In this document: positions 1-11,800 of the stretch, one piece after another
Layout: the number at the start of each line of letters is the position of its first letter
Position numbering within the stretch: the first letter of the stretch is position 1
Source: Copromyces sp. CBS 386.78
Taxonomy: Eukaryota; Ascomycota; Sordariomycetes; Sordariales; Sordariaceae
Direction: 5' to 3'
Assembly: GCA_030685235.1 (NCBI GenBank)
Contig: MU839093.1
Span: 124,001 to 188,000 of the forward strand
Length of the DNA stretch: 64,000 nt
Program-made: the position numbers and the translations under genes
The notes under the pieces: model-generated
What the model was told of the DNA's origin: nothing
Databases searched by the model: none
The model's input: the letters and a program-made list of their open reading frames with translations, nothing else

Positions 1-189
1 TCACCGACAAGGGACAGGGCCGGTAGCGATACAGCTAGCCAACAGGGCAGCGGCAGCAAGACCAACGGGGGCGTCACGCTGTCGGTGGATGTCAAGAAAA
101 GAAAACTTGATCAACATCTTCCGGGTGTCGTTGATGCCTTGTTGAGAGATTTGGATCGATATAAGCCGTTTGGTGGCGTGTTGAGCTGA
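1..189 (+). CDS. 3' end of an unidentified gene (C-terminal 62 residues)
   Basis: Reading frame 1 is open from the first base of the window to a TGA at 187-189. The tail begins with a low-complexity Ser/Gly/Gln/Thr stretch and ends with an ordered-looking, amphipathic segment (LDQHLPGVVDALLRDLDRYK) before a short PFGGVLS terminus. A lysine/arginine patch (KKRK) precedes this helix. The upstream part lies outside the window, so no domain can be assigned. The frame is trusted because composition is coding-like and the stop is followed by T-rich 3' sequence. It faces the peroxin gene at 801-2462 (convergent). Confidence 0.6.
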   Translation, partial: SPTRDRAGSDTASQQGSGSKTNGGVTLSVDVKKRKLDQHLPGVVDALLRDLDRYKPFGGVLS

Positions 190-800
190 GCGGGCGCTGT
201 CGAGCTCCCACGTCTTCTTTCTGTTTAGTCTCTTCTTTCCTTCTTTTTCTCTTCCTCGTTGGCTTTTTTTTTTCTATTGTCGATTTGGCTGGCGGAGCGT
301 GGCGTTTGATACCTTGTGGAATTTGTTTTAAGAGACTATGGGCTTGGTCTATCTGGTTGTCTGGGTATTCAGACACGGTTTGGCTTTTACATCTTCGGTT
401 GATTCGATGGATGTGTTCTTGGTATACCCTCGGATGATGCCACTGGGGCCAAGAGAGAGAACATGGGTACATGTCAGGGCTTACTTATCATTCCTATACC
501 TTGTTCTCTTGTATTAGTATGGTAATGTTTCTGCATATCAGTAGGGCAAAGGCAGGCGGTCCAGGGGCTTGGTGCCTTAGGGAAATGGGCGGTTCGTGAG
601 GGCAAAAAGGGGTTGGGCACAACAAGGACACGAGGAGTACTACTTTTAGAAAACAATATACCCCTTCTGCATATTTCAAATTGCTTGACAGGCTATGACG
701 CAGTCAAGCAAACGTCAAATCATCTCAGGTTCATCATTCCCATCATTCCCATAGTCATATACCCAGCAGCCGCAAAGGGCACCCACCAAGACGGTAACCA
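190..800. other. Intergenic, convergent 3' regions
   Basis: Stretch between two convergent genes. T-rich tracts near 216-285 look like the 3' untranslated region of the upstream gene. I see no convincing gene, repeat or RNA here. Confidence 0.5.
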
Positions 801-2462
801 CTAATTCGACGCCGCATCGACATTTTCCCTCTTCACCATCCTCACCCATCTCCTCCTCCGCCAACTTCCCCTCCTTCCAATCCCTTCCTCTCCTTCCTCC
901 CAACTGATCGTCGGCCCAATCTTAGGCGTATTCCGACTCTGATCCTGACTCCTCACCGGTGTCTCGTAATCCCCATCCCCCAACGCCGCCCCCAAGTCGT
1001 CGTTACCACCACCATCACCGCCATTCTCATGCTCATTGTAAATATCATACACCCACCTCTCCCCTTCCGTCTCAACCTCGACGCCCGTAATGATCCTTTC
1101 CTCCACCCACTCCCTACTCCAAAGATCCAACGCCCATTTCTTCCCGCTCCACTCCCACCCCTCAGGCGGCAGCACGTCCTCGAAGAATCTTGTCCCCGTC
1201 GGCCGGTCCCCAGCAATCCGCGCCGCAGACAGCGGGTCGTACGGCGACGGGCTGAACAGCCACGGCTCCCACTCGCCGCTGGTGTCGCTGAGGCGCTGCA
1301 GCTCAAAGATCTCCACCTCGCGCGTCTCGGGCGCGTCGTCCAGTATGATGTCCGACCTCACCCAGGCGTCGAAGGCGCGTTCCGCTGCTAGCGATGAGTC
1401 GGCACTGGGACCGGGCGGGTGGTTCTGGATTTGTTCCAGCTTCTTGTCGTTGTCGTGCACGGCATGTTGCGTGACGCTCGGTTCCCCTTTTTGGTCGCCT
1501 CCTAGATACTGAGCCTGCCACTCACCGATCAGTCGCGAAACGGTGGGGTGGTTGGACCAGATAGCCGCCCAGCCGGCGACGAGGCAGATGTATCGCCACG
1601 GGATCAGGTGGGCGGTGACGGTCATGAGGGCACAGGCGCCGCAGAGCAAGACGAAGATGGCGGACGACAACGCTTCGTCACTGAAGTTGGTTTTTGGAAC
1701 AACAAGCGCAATGATCTTGTCGTGGGCCACACTATAGTCGTCCATAACGTTCTGCAAGTCGCCCAGGTTGCGGAAGAAGTCGCGCGACAGCTCCTTGGTC
1801 GGCTTGAACGTTCTCGCGGGAGCTAGGGGAGGGCCTCGGGGGCTGTAGCCTAGGTTGCGAACGGCGTGGGCTTCGGACGAAGAAGTAGGGGCTGGGTGCC
1901 GCGCAATGAAGGAGGGCACGAAGATGCCGAATAGGGCGATTGCGAGCGGGAGAACGAAGATTAGGTACGGGTCTAGGCAGACGAAGGTGTAGACGGCTAG
2001 TAGCGAAAGGGTGTGTGTCGGTCGCCGCCAGGAGAGCACGCGTAGCGCTTTGGCTTGGAATTTGAAGACGACCCCGATGCGCGCGTTGAATCGCCGGAAG
2101 TTGTTGGACATGGCGCCTACCGTGAAGCCGGGGCGTTCGCCGAAGGATGAGGGTTCGGCGTTCCCGCCGGCCTCGTGAGGCTGGCCATCGTCTACGGGGA
2201 TGACTTGGGCGAGGAGTCTGATTTCAGCAAGTTAGTAAGCACTCACAACTGGTAGGTGACGGGTTGTCACCAGGTAGGTAGGTGGGAAGTACTTTTCTAG
2301 AAGCTTGTCTTGTAAGTTGGCTGCCTTGAGAATTCCCCGGCGCAATGTCCGGGCCGTGGTAGTCGAGTCGGTGCCGGAGCCGGAGCCCTGTTGGCCGTCA
2401 TCCTCTTCCTGGATTGAGGCGTCATCTCCCGGACCGAGAAAGGCAGCTGCTAAGTCGTCCAT
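801..2462 (-). CDS. Pex24-family peroxin (Pex28-32 type), dysferlin-domain peroxisomal/ER membrane protein
   Basis: Two exons, 2462-2293 and 2217-801, joined over a 75-nt phase-2 intron (GTACTT donor, TACTAAC branch, AAATCAG acceptor), give 528 residues. The splice restores the family-typical join LQDKLLEK-LLAQVIPVDD. Exon 1 holds an acidic, disordered N-terminus and the start of the Pex24 domain. Hydrophobic segments follow the MSNNFRRFNARIGVVFKFQ region (from about residue 93), including a long one around FVCLDPYLIFVLPLAIALFG, and another pair is near ALMTVTAHLIPWRYICLVAGW. A C-terminal dysferlin motif (GWEWSGKKWALDLWSREW and a RWVYDI strand, about residues 410-449) is clear. In yeast, family members shape ER subdomains that make pre-peroxisomes and control peroxisome size and number. 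Orthology to one particular yeast member (Pex28-Pex32) cannot be settled by eye. Confidence 0.88.
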
Positions 2463-5401
2463 GGTTATAGATATATACGTATGTATGTCACGCGGTTTTG
2501 GGTTGTTACGGTTTCGAGAGTCTCATTCTGGCCAACTGGCGGAAGCCAAGGGCTTTTGATGGGTTTTCGGTCTCTACTTCGGTTTTTTAATTGCCTACGC
2601 AACCCCGCCTATGTTTACTACGGCTTGGGAGGATGAAGATAAGATGGGCGTCTGAATAAAGGTTCGATAGGATGGGGAAGCGTAGGGTTGGTGTTGGAGT
2701 TGTAAATGGGACGATGATGATGGTTGATGATGACGGAATGCGGTGCGAGGTGAGTTGAGGAGCTGCCCGTGTGCATGTGAAAGCGGTATGCGCGACTACA
2801 AGGGTGACATCTGTTACTGGCTGTTAACAGCGCTGCCCTAGCTTCTCTGTAGTCGTCCTGCCTTACTAGAGTCTAGGGTCCGGCAGTCATTTCTCCACCA
2901 AATCGACGCTCAGAGGGGTGAACAATCTTGGTCCCACCACATCTTCTGTTAGTGTTTGGCGCTGGTCTATAACGTGAACACTCGCGATGAGGCGTCATTC
3001 GCGTTCTGCCCCAAATCCTTGAAATTCACGGCGAGATATCATTTGTCCGCGCCGCAACTTGTCACCGTTTCCAGGCATCTCAACGGTCGGTGACGACGGC
3101 AAGGCCCGAGCATTGAAGGTGTGGTCGTGAAGTAGGGGACCCTGCATGGCAAGCCTTCATTTATCACTGCACCACAGTCCCTGTTCCTGAAGCAACCCAC
3201 CCTCTCAGGACTCAAGAAAAAAGAAGAAAGCAAATTTATCTTGAATTCACACTTGCCCCGCATCCAACAGCTTTCAGACTCCTGAGATCTTCCTGCGAGC
3301 CCATCTCGATCGTGCAGAGCGGGCTTCCAGTTGGGCTTCAGCCAAGCCGGAAGGGCTCCAGTTTTGATCCTCGTTGGCGTCAAGTCCAAGGGGGCACGGG
3401 AGGTTTGGCACCGACATGCCACTCCGCACATCTTTCTACCCAACCGTGCTCTACGTGCCGACATGTTGCCCGCTCTACCCGCATCAATGGCATCGACAAG
3501 AAGTTGTTGAAAGGCGATCTGTGTGAAGTCTGTGAATGAAGATCGAAGTGGTAGAAATGAGACGGGGACAACCCTTCAGTTCACACTTGTCAACCCCATA
3601 CTGTACTGTCAAATGCAGTTCGGCATTGAGGTCAATCTGCCGGATGAGATTGGAAATTACTCGTTCCTACACGGCAAGGTGAGGAGGGGCCTGGCATATT
3701 ACGTAGAGATATTTCTTGAGGCTACCACGGGACCAAGTCAACCTTGATTTCCTTTTGTTGTTTTTTCATGTAACTCTACCGCTTTTTCCCATCCGTAAGA
3801 GATTTACTCCCCATAATATTTCCAGAGCCTAACCTTCTTGTAGTATGGTTAGCTCCCTTATGCAGGCCCACTGTAACTCGTGTGGATACAGTAAACGTGG
3901 TATGGCACGGGCCACACGGCTGGCATAGGTCACTTGCAGTCGGCTGGCGGGGCTGTCATGGTTGAATGCCGGTCCGGCTAAACTGTATGAAGGTTAGGGG
4001 GCTTAGCTAGCTAAATCTCTTACGATTGTGAAAATGCGGTAGTAACTTGGGCAAATGTACCAGCTGACGCAAGGGAGGAATACTGCGTAGGCACCGAGAC
4101 CCTATGATCTCCATGGTTGGGTTTTCAGATCTCAACACCCACTACTTCTTGTTAACGTCGGTTCCTGAGGTCTTGGCGTCGATAATGCGCCGAACTATCT
4201 CCAGGAACCATCTATAATCCTACCAGAAGGAAATGGCAAATGCCAAGGTATTTTCTCTCTGGAAACACATCTGAATTGTACATGTGCCATGTGCTTGTCC
4301 TTGCCACGACTCTTGCTTAATATCGCCGCCGCCAGGATCCTCCTCCCTTGGAAATCTGGATGGACGTGGACTGGCTCCCGTACCGGCCTTGGCGTCCCCG
4401 CCATCTTTCACACGAGAGGGTCAATGCATTGGGATTCTCAAAGTCTTTGAATGAGCACAACAAAGTTAGGAGGGGTTCGGAGATGCACTTTCGTTTCTCT
4501 TATCTCTGGTGAATTGGCTGTGGATGCCATTTGGGGGTGGACATCAAGGGACTGCGGAGAAGAAGAAGAAGACGAGGGGAAGGCGTTGGGTTGGATTGGT
4601 GTATGTGCATCTTTCCATCGATGTTCTGAATGGGGAGTTCCCGCCGTTGAGTCGGCTTTCTCCTTTTTTCCTACTTGCGACTTTCTCGGTCCCCACAAAA
4701 ACATCCCCCTGAGGAGTTGCCCGTTGAGATTTTTAGTTGTGGCTTTGCCTCTGTGAAAGAGCTGGAGCAACCTCAATTCCTCAAGTGCGGGTAACGACGA
4801 CTGCAGGGCAAAACAGACCAGGAAAATCCTTTGTTTTCTAGGGCATTTTTGTTCGTTTCCACCAACCGCACCTCGTACAAGCATCCAGGCAAGTTCACGC
4901 ATGAGAGTTACGCAGCAGCGGCATCACAGGAACCTGAGTGCTTGATAGATATCCGGTACTGTTGCTGTAAGATGGAGGCTTCTTGCAGTTGGTTGACCCG
5001 GTGGCCGATGCCAGCCAATGTCCAACTGCATTTTAATGTTAGTGTCTGCTTCATAGCGGCTGCCACCTGCCGGCCAGGAACCCCTTTGATGTCACGCCGG
5101 TTCAGGTTCTCAACCTTCCATGCTGTTCGAAGGGGAGTTGTCAGGCAGAGCGGGAGGCCAGGTACAAGGGCCATCTTGCCATCTCGTCCTCGTGTGTGAA
5201 GACGCAGCAGGACATTACACGCTGCCCTGAACTACTTCCCGTCGACCAGGGGAAGACCATGTCCAGTGCCTTGCGCGTTCCAAACATTTGTGTGTGTGCT
5301 CCCAATGAGGTCCTGCCTAGCCGAGCTAAATACTAAGGTAGGTATACTGCGTAGTAGCGTGTACCCCGGCAAGCAGCCTTCCTTGGCCAGGCGAAACCAG
5401 G
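2463..5401. other. Intergenic, no supported gene
   Basis: About 2.9 kb between the peroxin start and the left end of the pogo-like element. Several open stretches exist on both strands, but none has coding-like composition, conserved motifs or a good splice pattern. It must hold the peroxin promoter on its left side. I see no long repeat. Confidence 0.4.
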
Positions 5402-5424
5402 CTACCGTAGAATCTCGAGAAACT
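5402..5424 (+). repeat. Left terminal inverted repeat of the pogo-like element (with TA)
   Basis: 23 bases that are the exact reverse complement of 7704-7726. The element proper starts after the TA at 5403-5404. Confidence 0.85.
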
Positions 5425-7724
5425 CTCCAAGCTTGGGCAAAATGGTGTTTCACTGTCTTCCGTGGGCATAATCCGGCTCCGCCCAAGGAAAAACTATTTT
5501 AGTAATAATACTGAAGATGGAGAGTAATAGTAATAAAGTTTGATTACTATTACTTAAATTATTAATTATTAAAGTCGCTAATTTACCTCCCTTTCAGCTT
5601 ATTTCTATTATAATAATTCGTATGCCCTCAACCTTACATATAGATCCCCCTTATTACCAGATTGCGATTGGCCTCTTTCGTGTAATATCGCCTTCAAATC
5701 TTTTATTATAAGGTGGTTATATTTGGCTAGAGCTGCCTACCTTACTCTCTCCTTCCTTTCTACTACTTCTTCGTAATTAAGATCGTAGTATAAACCTTTA
5801 TCGTTTCTATTTTTAGGGATAGTTTCTAATTCGCCCATTTCGTCGCTAACTATATTGGCTACGCTCTGCCAATTATCCTAAACTAGAGTATCGTTATTAA
5901 TCTCTTTAATACTAATCAGATAATTCTGTAATCCATTTAGAAGGATAGAGATGCCGTTGGTTTTGAAAGATTTGATAACTATATCTTTCTTATCTGTCTA
6001 TAACCTCTTATAATAACGAGAAACGGCGTAAGTAATTAATACCCTCTTATTAAAGACGGACTAACGTTTACCCGGGTTATCCTCATGCTATTATTTTTAT
6101 AACTATTCGGTTTCGTTTTTTATTATAGTTTTAAACGACGAATTGATCGCTATATCTAGCGGTTGTAATAGATTCGTAAGGCTATTAGGAATTATAGTTG
6201 TAACTAATAAGTAGGGTATAGATTTGTTAATTTGGTTAATAGTATTTCTAACCTTCTAGGAGTTGTAAAATAGGTATATATCTATTATTAATAATATATC
6301 CCCTCTTAGCTCTCTTATAACTAATTATAATTCTTCTTCTATCTATATATTAAAGAGGGTTTCGTTCTAATATACTTCCTTATTGAACTGGATTATTATA
6401 TTTTTAGTGTAGAGGTATTGTTCTTTATTATGGACTTTCCCCTCCCTATAAAAAATAATAGTCGGTTTTAGGCGCTAGCCGCTATTGTTAAAAATATAGA
6501 GGACGAGAAAGTATTGTTACTTATTCTAGCCGCTTCGAACGGTCTTACTTACGATAGTTCGTAAACCTTTAAAGTTATAAGTAGTATTATTAAAATATTC
6601 GAAGTTGAAGGCTATTTTATTAAAGTTAATAATATAAAACAGTGGGAATTATATACGGGTATTAATAACGGTCGGTTAGCTATTACGTTTAATAAATTTA
6701 AAAAATATAGTTACGGTTAATTACCCTTTATTCGAATGCCCGTTTTTTAGATTATATACTTACTGAAGAAAATTATTAACTTTTGCTAGCAATTCGCTGG
6801 GAAGCTTCTAAACTTAATAGGTAACTCTTCGCTATTAGATAACGAAGCGATAGTAGAAATTTGTAAATTATTTATTTGAGAACGTAAATTCATCTTTAAT
6901 TTTTAGATAGGTCTTAGTAAATAGAGCGGTCGCCTGGCGACGAAATTAATATTAAGTTATTAGTACTTTATTTTTACGACGAGTATTCTAGAAAGCTTCG
7001 TATAATTTATTTTCTATAAGCGGCTATTATATTTTACCCTTTCTAAGTACTAATAGTAAAATATTATTGCAATTACGTTATTAGTTTTAGATTGTCCGAG
7101 TAGGGATTTTATAAAATTCGTTAGCTTTTCAATAAATTACGTCGCAATAGCCGTTATCGTAGTATATAGCACTATTACGAAGGCAGCGGCGCTGCCCCTC
7201 GAATTCAATTCGCGTTTGTATAAGGTAAGCGAAAACTTATTGCGTGTTTAGTTAGTATAATATTCTCTAGTCGTTCTCGATAATTGTACGGGTACGTTAA
7301 TTAATTTATAGCTTCTTTTCGGTCGAGTAGGATTGCTATTAGTATTTGTACGGATAATGGCGACGAAGTTGACGATTGTTATGCGGTTTAGCGTTGGGAC
7401 TAGGGCGAATCTTAGTGAGCTCTTGACTAGAGGCTGGCGATAGTGCCCCCCTATTAGGGCGGGGTTGTTACTATTTACGAACGACTGGGGGTATTCTAGC
7501 GATAATTAGTACGACGACGACGACTTCGAATTATAGAGTATAAATAAACGAGGAGACTGCTAGGACTAGGAAGCGCCCTAGGCTGCCGATATTCTATATT
7601 GTGTTGTACTCGTAATATGCCAGCTGCACAGAATTACATGCTCTTGCTTACTGGGCTGATTCCTGCCCTACATGTGCCAGAAAAACAGCGTTAGCTTTTG
7701 GCCAGTTTCTCGAGATTCTACGGT
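5405..7724 (-). mobile_element. RIP-degraded pogo-class (Tc1/mariner superfamily) DNA transposon
   Basis: About 2.3 kb bounded by perfect inverted repeats. The left end starts CCGTAGAATCTCGAGAAACT at 5405 and its exact complement ends at 7724. Both are flanked by TA, the target duplication of Tc1/mariner elements. The ends have normal base composition, while the core (about 5500-7620) is extremely AT-rich with TpA enrichment, typical of RIP. On the minus strand a DDE_1-type transposase can still be followed through many stops. Assignment to pogo rests on the TA flank, size and the LQPLDIA motif. A Fot1-like or related subfamily is equally possible. Confidence 0.72.
5860..6700 (-). pseudogene. 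DDE_1 transposase remnant inside the pogo-like element
   Basis: One minus-strand frame stays recognisable for about 280 codons, although it contains many TAG/TAA codons and AT-driven replacements. It reads REGKVHNKEQYLYTKN, then a catalytic-Asp-like region LLIIDIYLFYNS (about 6259-6300; the family has D..x(F/A)H), then IPYLLVTTIIPNSLTN and LLQPLDIAINSSFK (about 6129-6169). The LQPLD motif carries the third acidic residue in pogo/jerky-type DDE transposases. Stops replace likely Gln and Trp codons (CAA/CAG/TGG to TAA/TAG), as RIP would produce. No function can remain. Confidence 0.65.
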
Positions 7725-7726
7725 AG
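7704..7726 (-). repeat. Right terminal inverted repeat of the pogo-like element (with TA)
   Basis: Exact reverse complement of 5402-5424, 2.3 kb away. A match of this length on both sides of an AT-rich block is not expected by chance. Confidence 0.85.
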
Positions 7727-8813
7727 TCGTAGAGAAGGGTAGCGGCCCGGTAGCACCACACAGAGAGGGCAGACACCTTGCCAGGTCATTAGCACAGGCT
7801 CCGGGCAGGGCAAGCAATGCAACAAAAGCAATTTTCCACTTTGTTTTCCATTGTTGCTCCCATTGCTACCATTGCTACTATTCATCTCTCGATCGACCAA
7901 GCGAACGACGACCGGCTACTGTGTCTCGAACACACGCTCGACAACGACGACTTCACCCCGCGTCCTGGGAATGAGGTAACGCTCGATATCCATCTCAGCT
8001 CCTTGGCCGGACTGACGAGAAAAAGAAGAGTCTCGCTGATCTGGGCAATGGTAGAGCCCGCGCGCCGTCCTCCCACTCGCATTGGCTGTCGACGACTTGG
8101 ACCTAGGCTCGACGTCGAATCGACGACTCGGACCGCAAAGGACAGGATACCTTAACAGAACAGCAGTGGAGAGAACTGAAGCGAACGCACCAACCATCCA
8201 TCTGAACCCAAAGAGTGGAACAAACACCATTATCACCACCAACACCACAGTCCACCGCACCACGACGACCACCATCATAATAATTCGTACCGCCCTTCAC
8301 GCCCAGACGCACGCTGCTGCTGCACGCTGCACGCTGCACGCCGGCCAAGCAAAGGTACTACTAAAAGTCTGAAGCAGACAGACCGCCTCGCGATTCCTGT
8401 CGCCGGTCTGCCGGTCTCGCCTTGTCCCCCGTCAGCACTCAGCACTCAGCCCTTTCCTAGCACGAGCAAGAGGCTCCGTTCCGTCCCCAGTTGTGGTCGG
8501 TGTTGCCCGTATCCCGTATACCGCGGCCCTGTCGTCTTGACTGCTTCCGCTCATTGAGGCCCGCCTCGCGCTGCGTGACTCCATAACCACCGGCCTCACG
8601 GCTCCATTCCACCCATGAACAATAGGGAGCGGCACGTCCCCGCTGGCCCCAGAGGGGAAACCCAGTCGCCCACCAGGTTGTTCCCGTCCTTGTTCTCGTC
8701 TTCTCAAGTGCTACTCTCTTTTGCATCGCGCCCAGTGGTGGCTCCCGCCGCAAGTTCCTTTTCGTGTTTTTGATGCAGACTAGCTAACATTGGCTCGTGG
8801 CTTTTTTGCATAG
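7727..8813. other. Upstream and probable 5' untranslated region of the Pom1-like kinase
   Basis: GC returns to normal right after the transposon end. The stretch holds CACGACGAC/ACCACC-rich and CTGCACG repeats (8310-8345) and no convincing full gene. A GCTAAC branch-like motif (8783-8788), followed by a T run and an AG at 8812-8813, looks like the 3' end of an intron. An upstream exon carrying the kinase start probably lies here. A candidate ATG is in the 8614-8760 area, but its reading phase does not join cleanly, so I do not assign it. Confidence 0.4.
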
Positions 8814-11800
8814 GCGCAAGGAAAACTCCAGTCCCTCCAAAATTGACGCTTACCGTCGCCCTATCGAGGACCCTCCGATGCTGAGCGCCTCCTCGCTCAA
8901 CAACCACTCATTGTTCTCCTTTGGCAGCCGGAATGGTAACGAAGACGGATCATCGACAAGCACAGCATTCGAATTCTTGCCCTCGGTGAGCTTCGACGAT
9001 CTTCAGAGCAGCCTCGAGTCGGCCTCGACCGATTTCAAGCTGGCCCACTACTCAACACCGCCTGGCCAAAATTCTACACCTGAAAGCATGGGGGGCCATT
9101 CCGACATCTCCATCAATGCGACCGGCGCGAGAGTCGCCGTCCAGCAGCCCGCCCCGACGCGGACTGCCAGGAGCGGGTCAATTTTGCGAAGACCTAGTAT
9201 AACAAACGGCACAACTAGACAGGCAGGCTTAGGAACAACGGCATCCCACACCTCGGGTGTTACGACCCCTACCGCTCCGGCCGCCATCCGCACTCGTCGC
9301 CCGAACCATTACCCCCCAGTCTCGAGTACGAACAGTACGGTGAAAGCTCCCAGGCGGTCGGCTGGGTCTGACGTGCTCGGTAATACAGACGCGGAGGCAC
9401 GAAGACGAAGGCCGAGTGTCGCCTCACTCGGGGAACGAAACGGGACAGAGCCGGTACGCACATCAGTGTCCGTAGGCGGAGGGCCCCGTCCTATGCCCGA
9501 GTCAACGCGAGCTTCCAAGGCGAGATCTGTGCAACCGCCGCCCCGAGCAAGCGATGCTACAACACTAGCCCACGACTTGAGCGCCCTTGCTTTGGGCTCC
9601 GGTAGCTCACCTGGATTTCCACGCTCCCCCAGGACTGCCGTCAAGGCTTCAGTTCCATCCTCGACCAAGAGAATATCTGTCATGCCTGGCGTCCCTCATA
9701 CTTCACACGCCACAGGGTTAGGCGCCAGGACGATCAGTCCGACGGATACGAGACTGATGAAGCGTATGTCACATCATCAGCCCTCCCAAGCGCCAGTTCC
9801 AGTGCCAACAGCTCCGATGCCATTAGCTACATCACGTCCTTCGTCTCGTTCTCCATCCATGTTGCCGCGCAAGATCCCGACACCAGCTTCCTCTCGAACC
9901 ACCCCCGACGCGAACAACAGAAAATCCTACAGTTCCGGTCTTTCAGCTGCGTCAGCAAATAGCTACAACACCGTACGATCATCGACTGGCTCTATTCAAC
10001 CGCGGATCCCGCAGAGCGGTAGCTCTAGGCTACCTGCTCCGAAGGGTCTACCTTCCCAGAACACGGCGAACGGCGAGGAAGAGGAAGAGGTTCCACCAGT
10101 TCCAGCAATACCAAAGCTGTACGATTCGCCTGGTGAACTGTCATTTTTGGACAAGCGCAAGTCCAACAGGGCGTTTGATACTAGTAGCATCAACAGCACC
10201 TCAACAGGGAGCGTATCTGGGGCACAGCTGACTGACCCACCGCCTGCTAAGTTGCAGCGCAAACCAAGCCAACGAAAATCTGTACACACCTCGACTGTGG
10301 ACAAGAAGTCCTCCTCCTCAAACTCAAAGAAAAATCTGCAGCCTCTTCGTCTACCACCGCTTGCTCTAGGACCGTTGAGCACTACAACTGCTGCCAAAAT
10401 TGCCGCGCTTCAGGACCAAAATGCATCAGAACGGAGTCTCTCTCCTCCTGGTAGGCAAATCGCAAAGACGCCGTCGACACCCATGACAGCATCAAGAAGC
10501 ACCTACTTCACCACAACGCGAACCGAGGACAAACCTGCTGTTCAGCACCTTAGGAGCACAAGCACGATCAATCGAGGAAAGGGTGGTAGCATTGACTCGT
10601 ACAGCTCAAACGAGTCGATGGAGGGCGCGGTGTCGAATATGATGCCACAGTCAGGAATGTCGCCATATATCTCGTCTTCTGCGGCAAAAGGTGAGAATCA
10701 GGAGTCAGCATTTTCCAATCGACCAAAGACAGGCGATCCCGATGCATCTGTCCCCCAGAAACCCTCTGGACCACGAGCCCCGAAGCCTGCTGCCGCAAAG
10801 TCATCAGCCGCGAAGTCACCACCACCTCAAACTGACCCGGAAGAGCCACCAACTCCGTCGTCAATCGGCACCTCCATCAGGCGGAAACTGAGTCTGTCAT
10901 GGAAACGAAGCGCATCCAAGAACGGCAACAATCGGCCTGACAAGGCTGATCCGAACAGTGTCAAACATGACTCTATGCCACCCCCAAGGATTCCGATATC
11001 GGCGACATTGGGCAGCATGCCTTCAACTACAAAAGCCCCAAGCCCGACCCCTTCCTCAAAATCGAATGGGACAGGGACTTACTTGGAGTCCAGGAGACGG
11101 AAGAGCTCAGCTTCGAGCCTCAATGCCATTGTTGCAGGGGACCGTCAACGAGGCGATGCGGCGGCGGGCAAGAAGGAATCTACACTGGACACGGTGGCGG
11201 AGCGATCGATCCATACGTATAGCTCGGCGCAAAAGATACTGAAGCCGAAGAGTTCAAGTGCGACTCTGAGCCAACCCCGTGACGTCTGGACGGCCGATCT
11301 CGACAAGGATGATATGGTGGCCGAGGAAGAGATGAAGAAACTCGGGTCGCGCCGTAAGGAAACGGAAATGGCGGCTCGGACACTTGACGCCTTACGCAAG
11401 CGTGCTACTGCCAAGGAACGCGTTGGCCCTCAGGAAGCCCTCAGGATTGCCGTCCTGAACATTTACGAGCGCGGCGAAATTGTGGACTATAAGGACGTCT
11501 ACTTTTGCGGTACTCAGAATGCGGCCAAGGTGGTTGGTAACGTTCAGTCAGACCTCCCCAACTTCGGGTACGACGATGAGCGAGGAGACTACTCGATTAT
11601 TATCGGCGATCATCTTGCGTACAGATATGAGATCATTGATGTCCTTGGAAAGGGTAGTTTCGGTCAGGTTGTCCGGTGCATCGATCACAAGACCGGCGTC
11701 CTTGTGGCCGTCAAGATTATCCGGAACAAGAAGCGGTTCCACCAGCAGGCCCTTGTGGAAGTCAATATCTTGCAGAAGCTTCGCGAATGGGTAAGTCCTT

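Noticed and set aside
3039..4902. Open frames of 140-154 codons on the minus strand
   Set aside because: Frames on both strands are similarly open, without motifs or start context.
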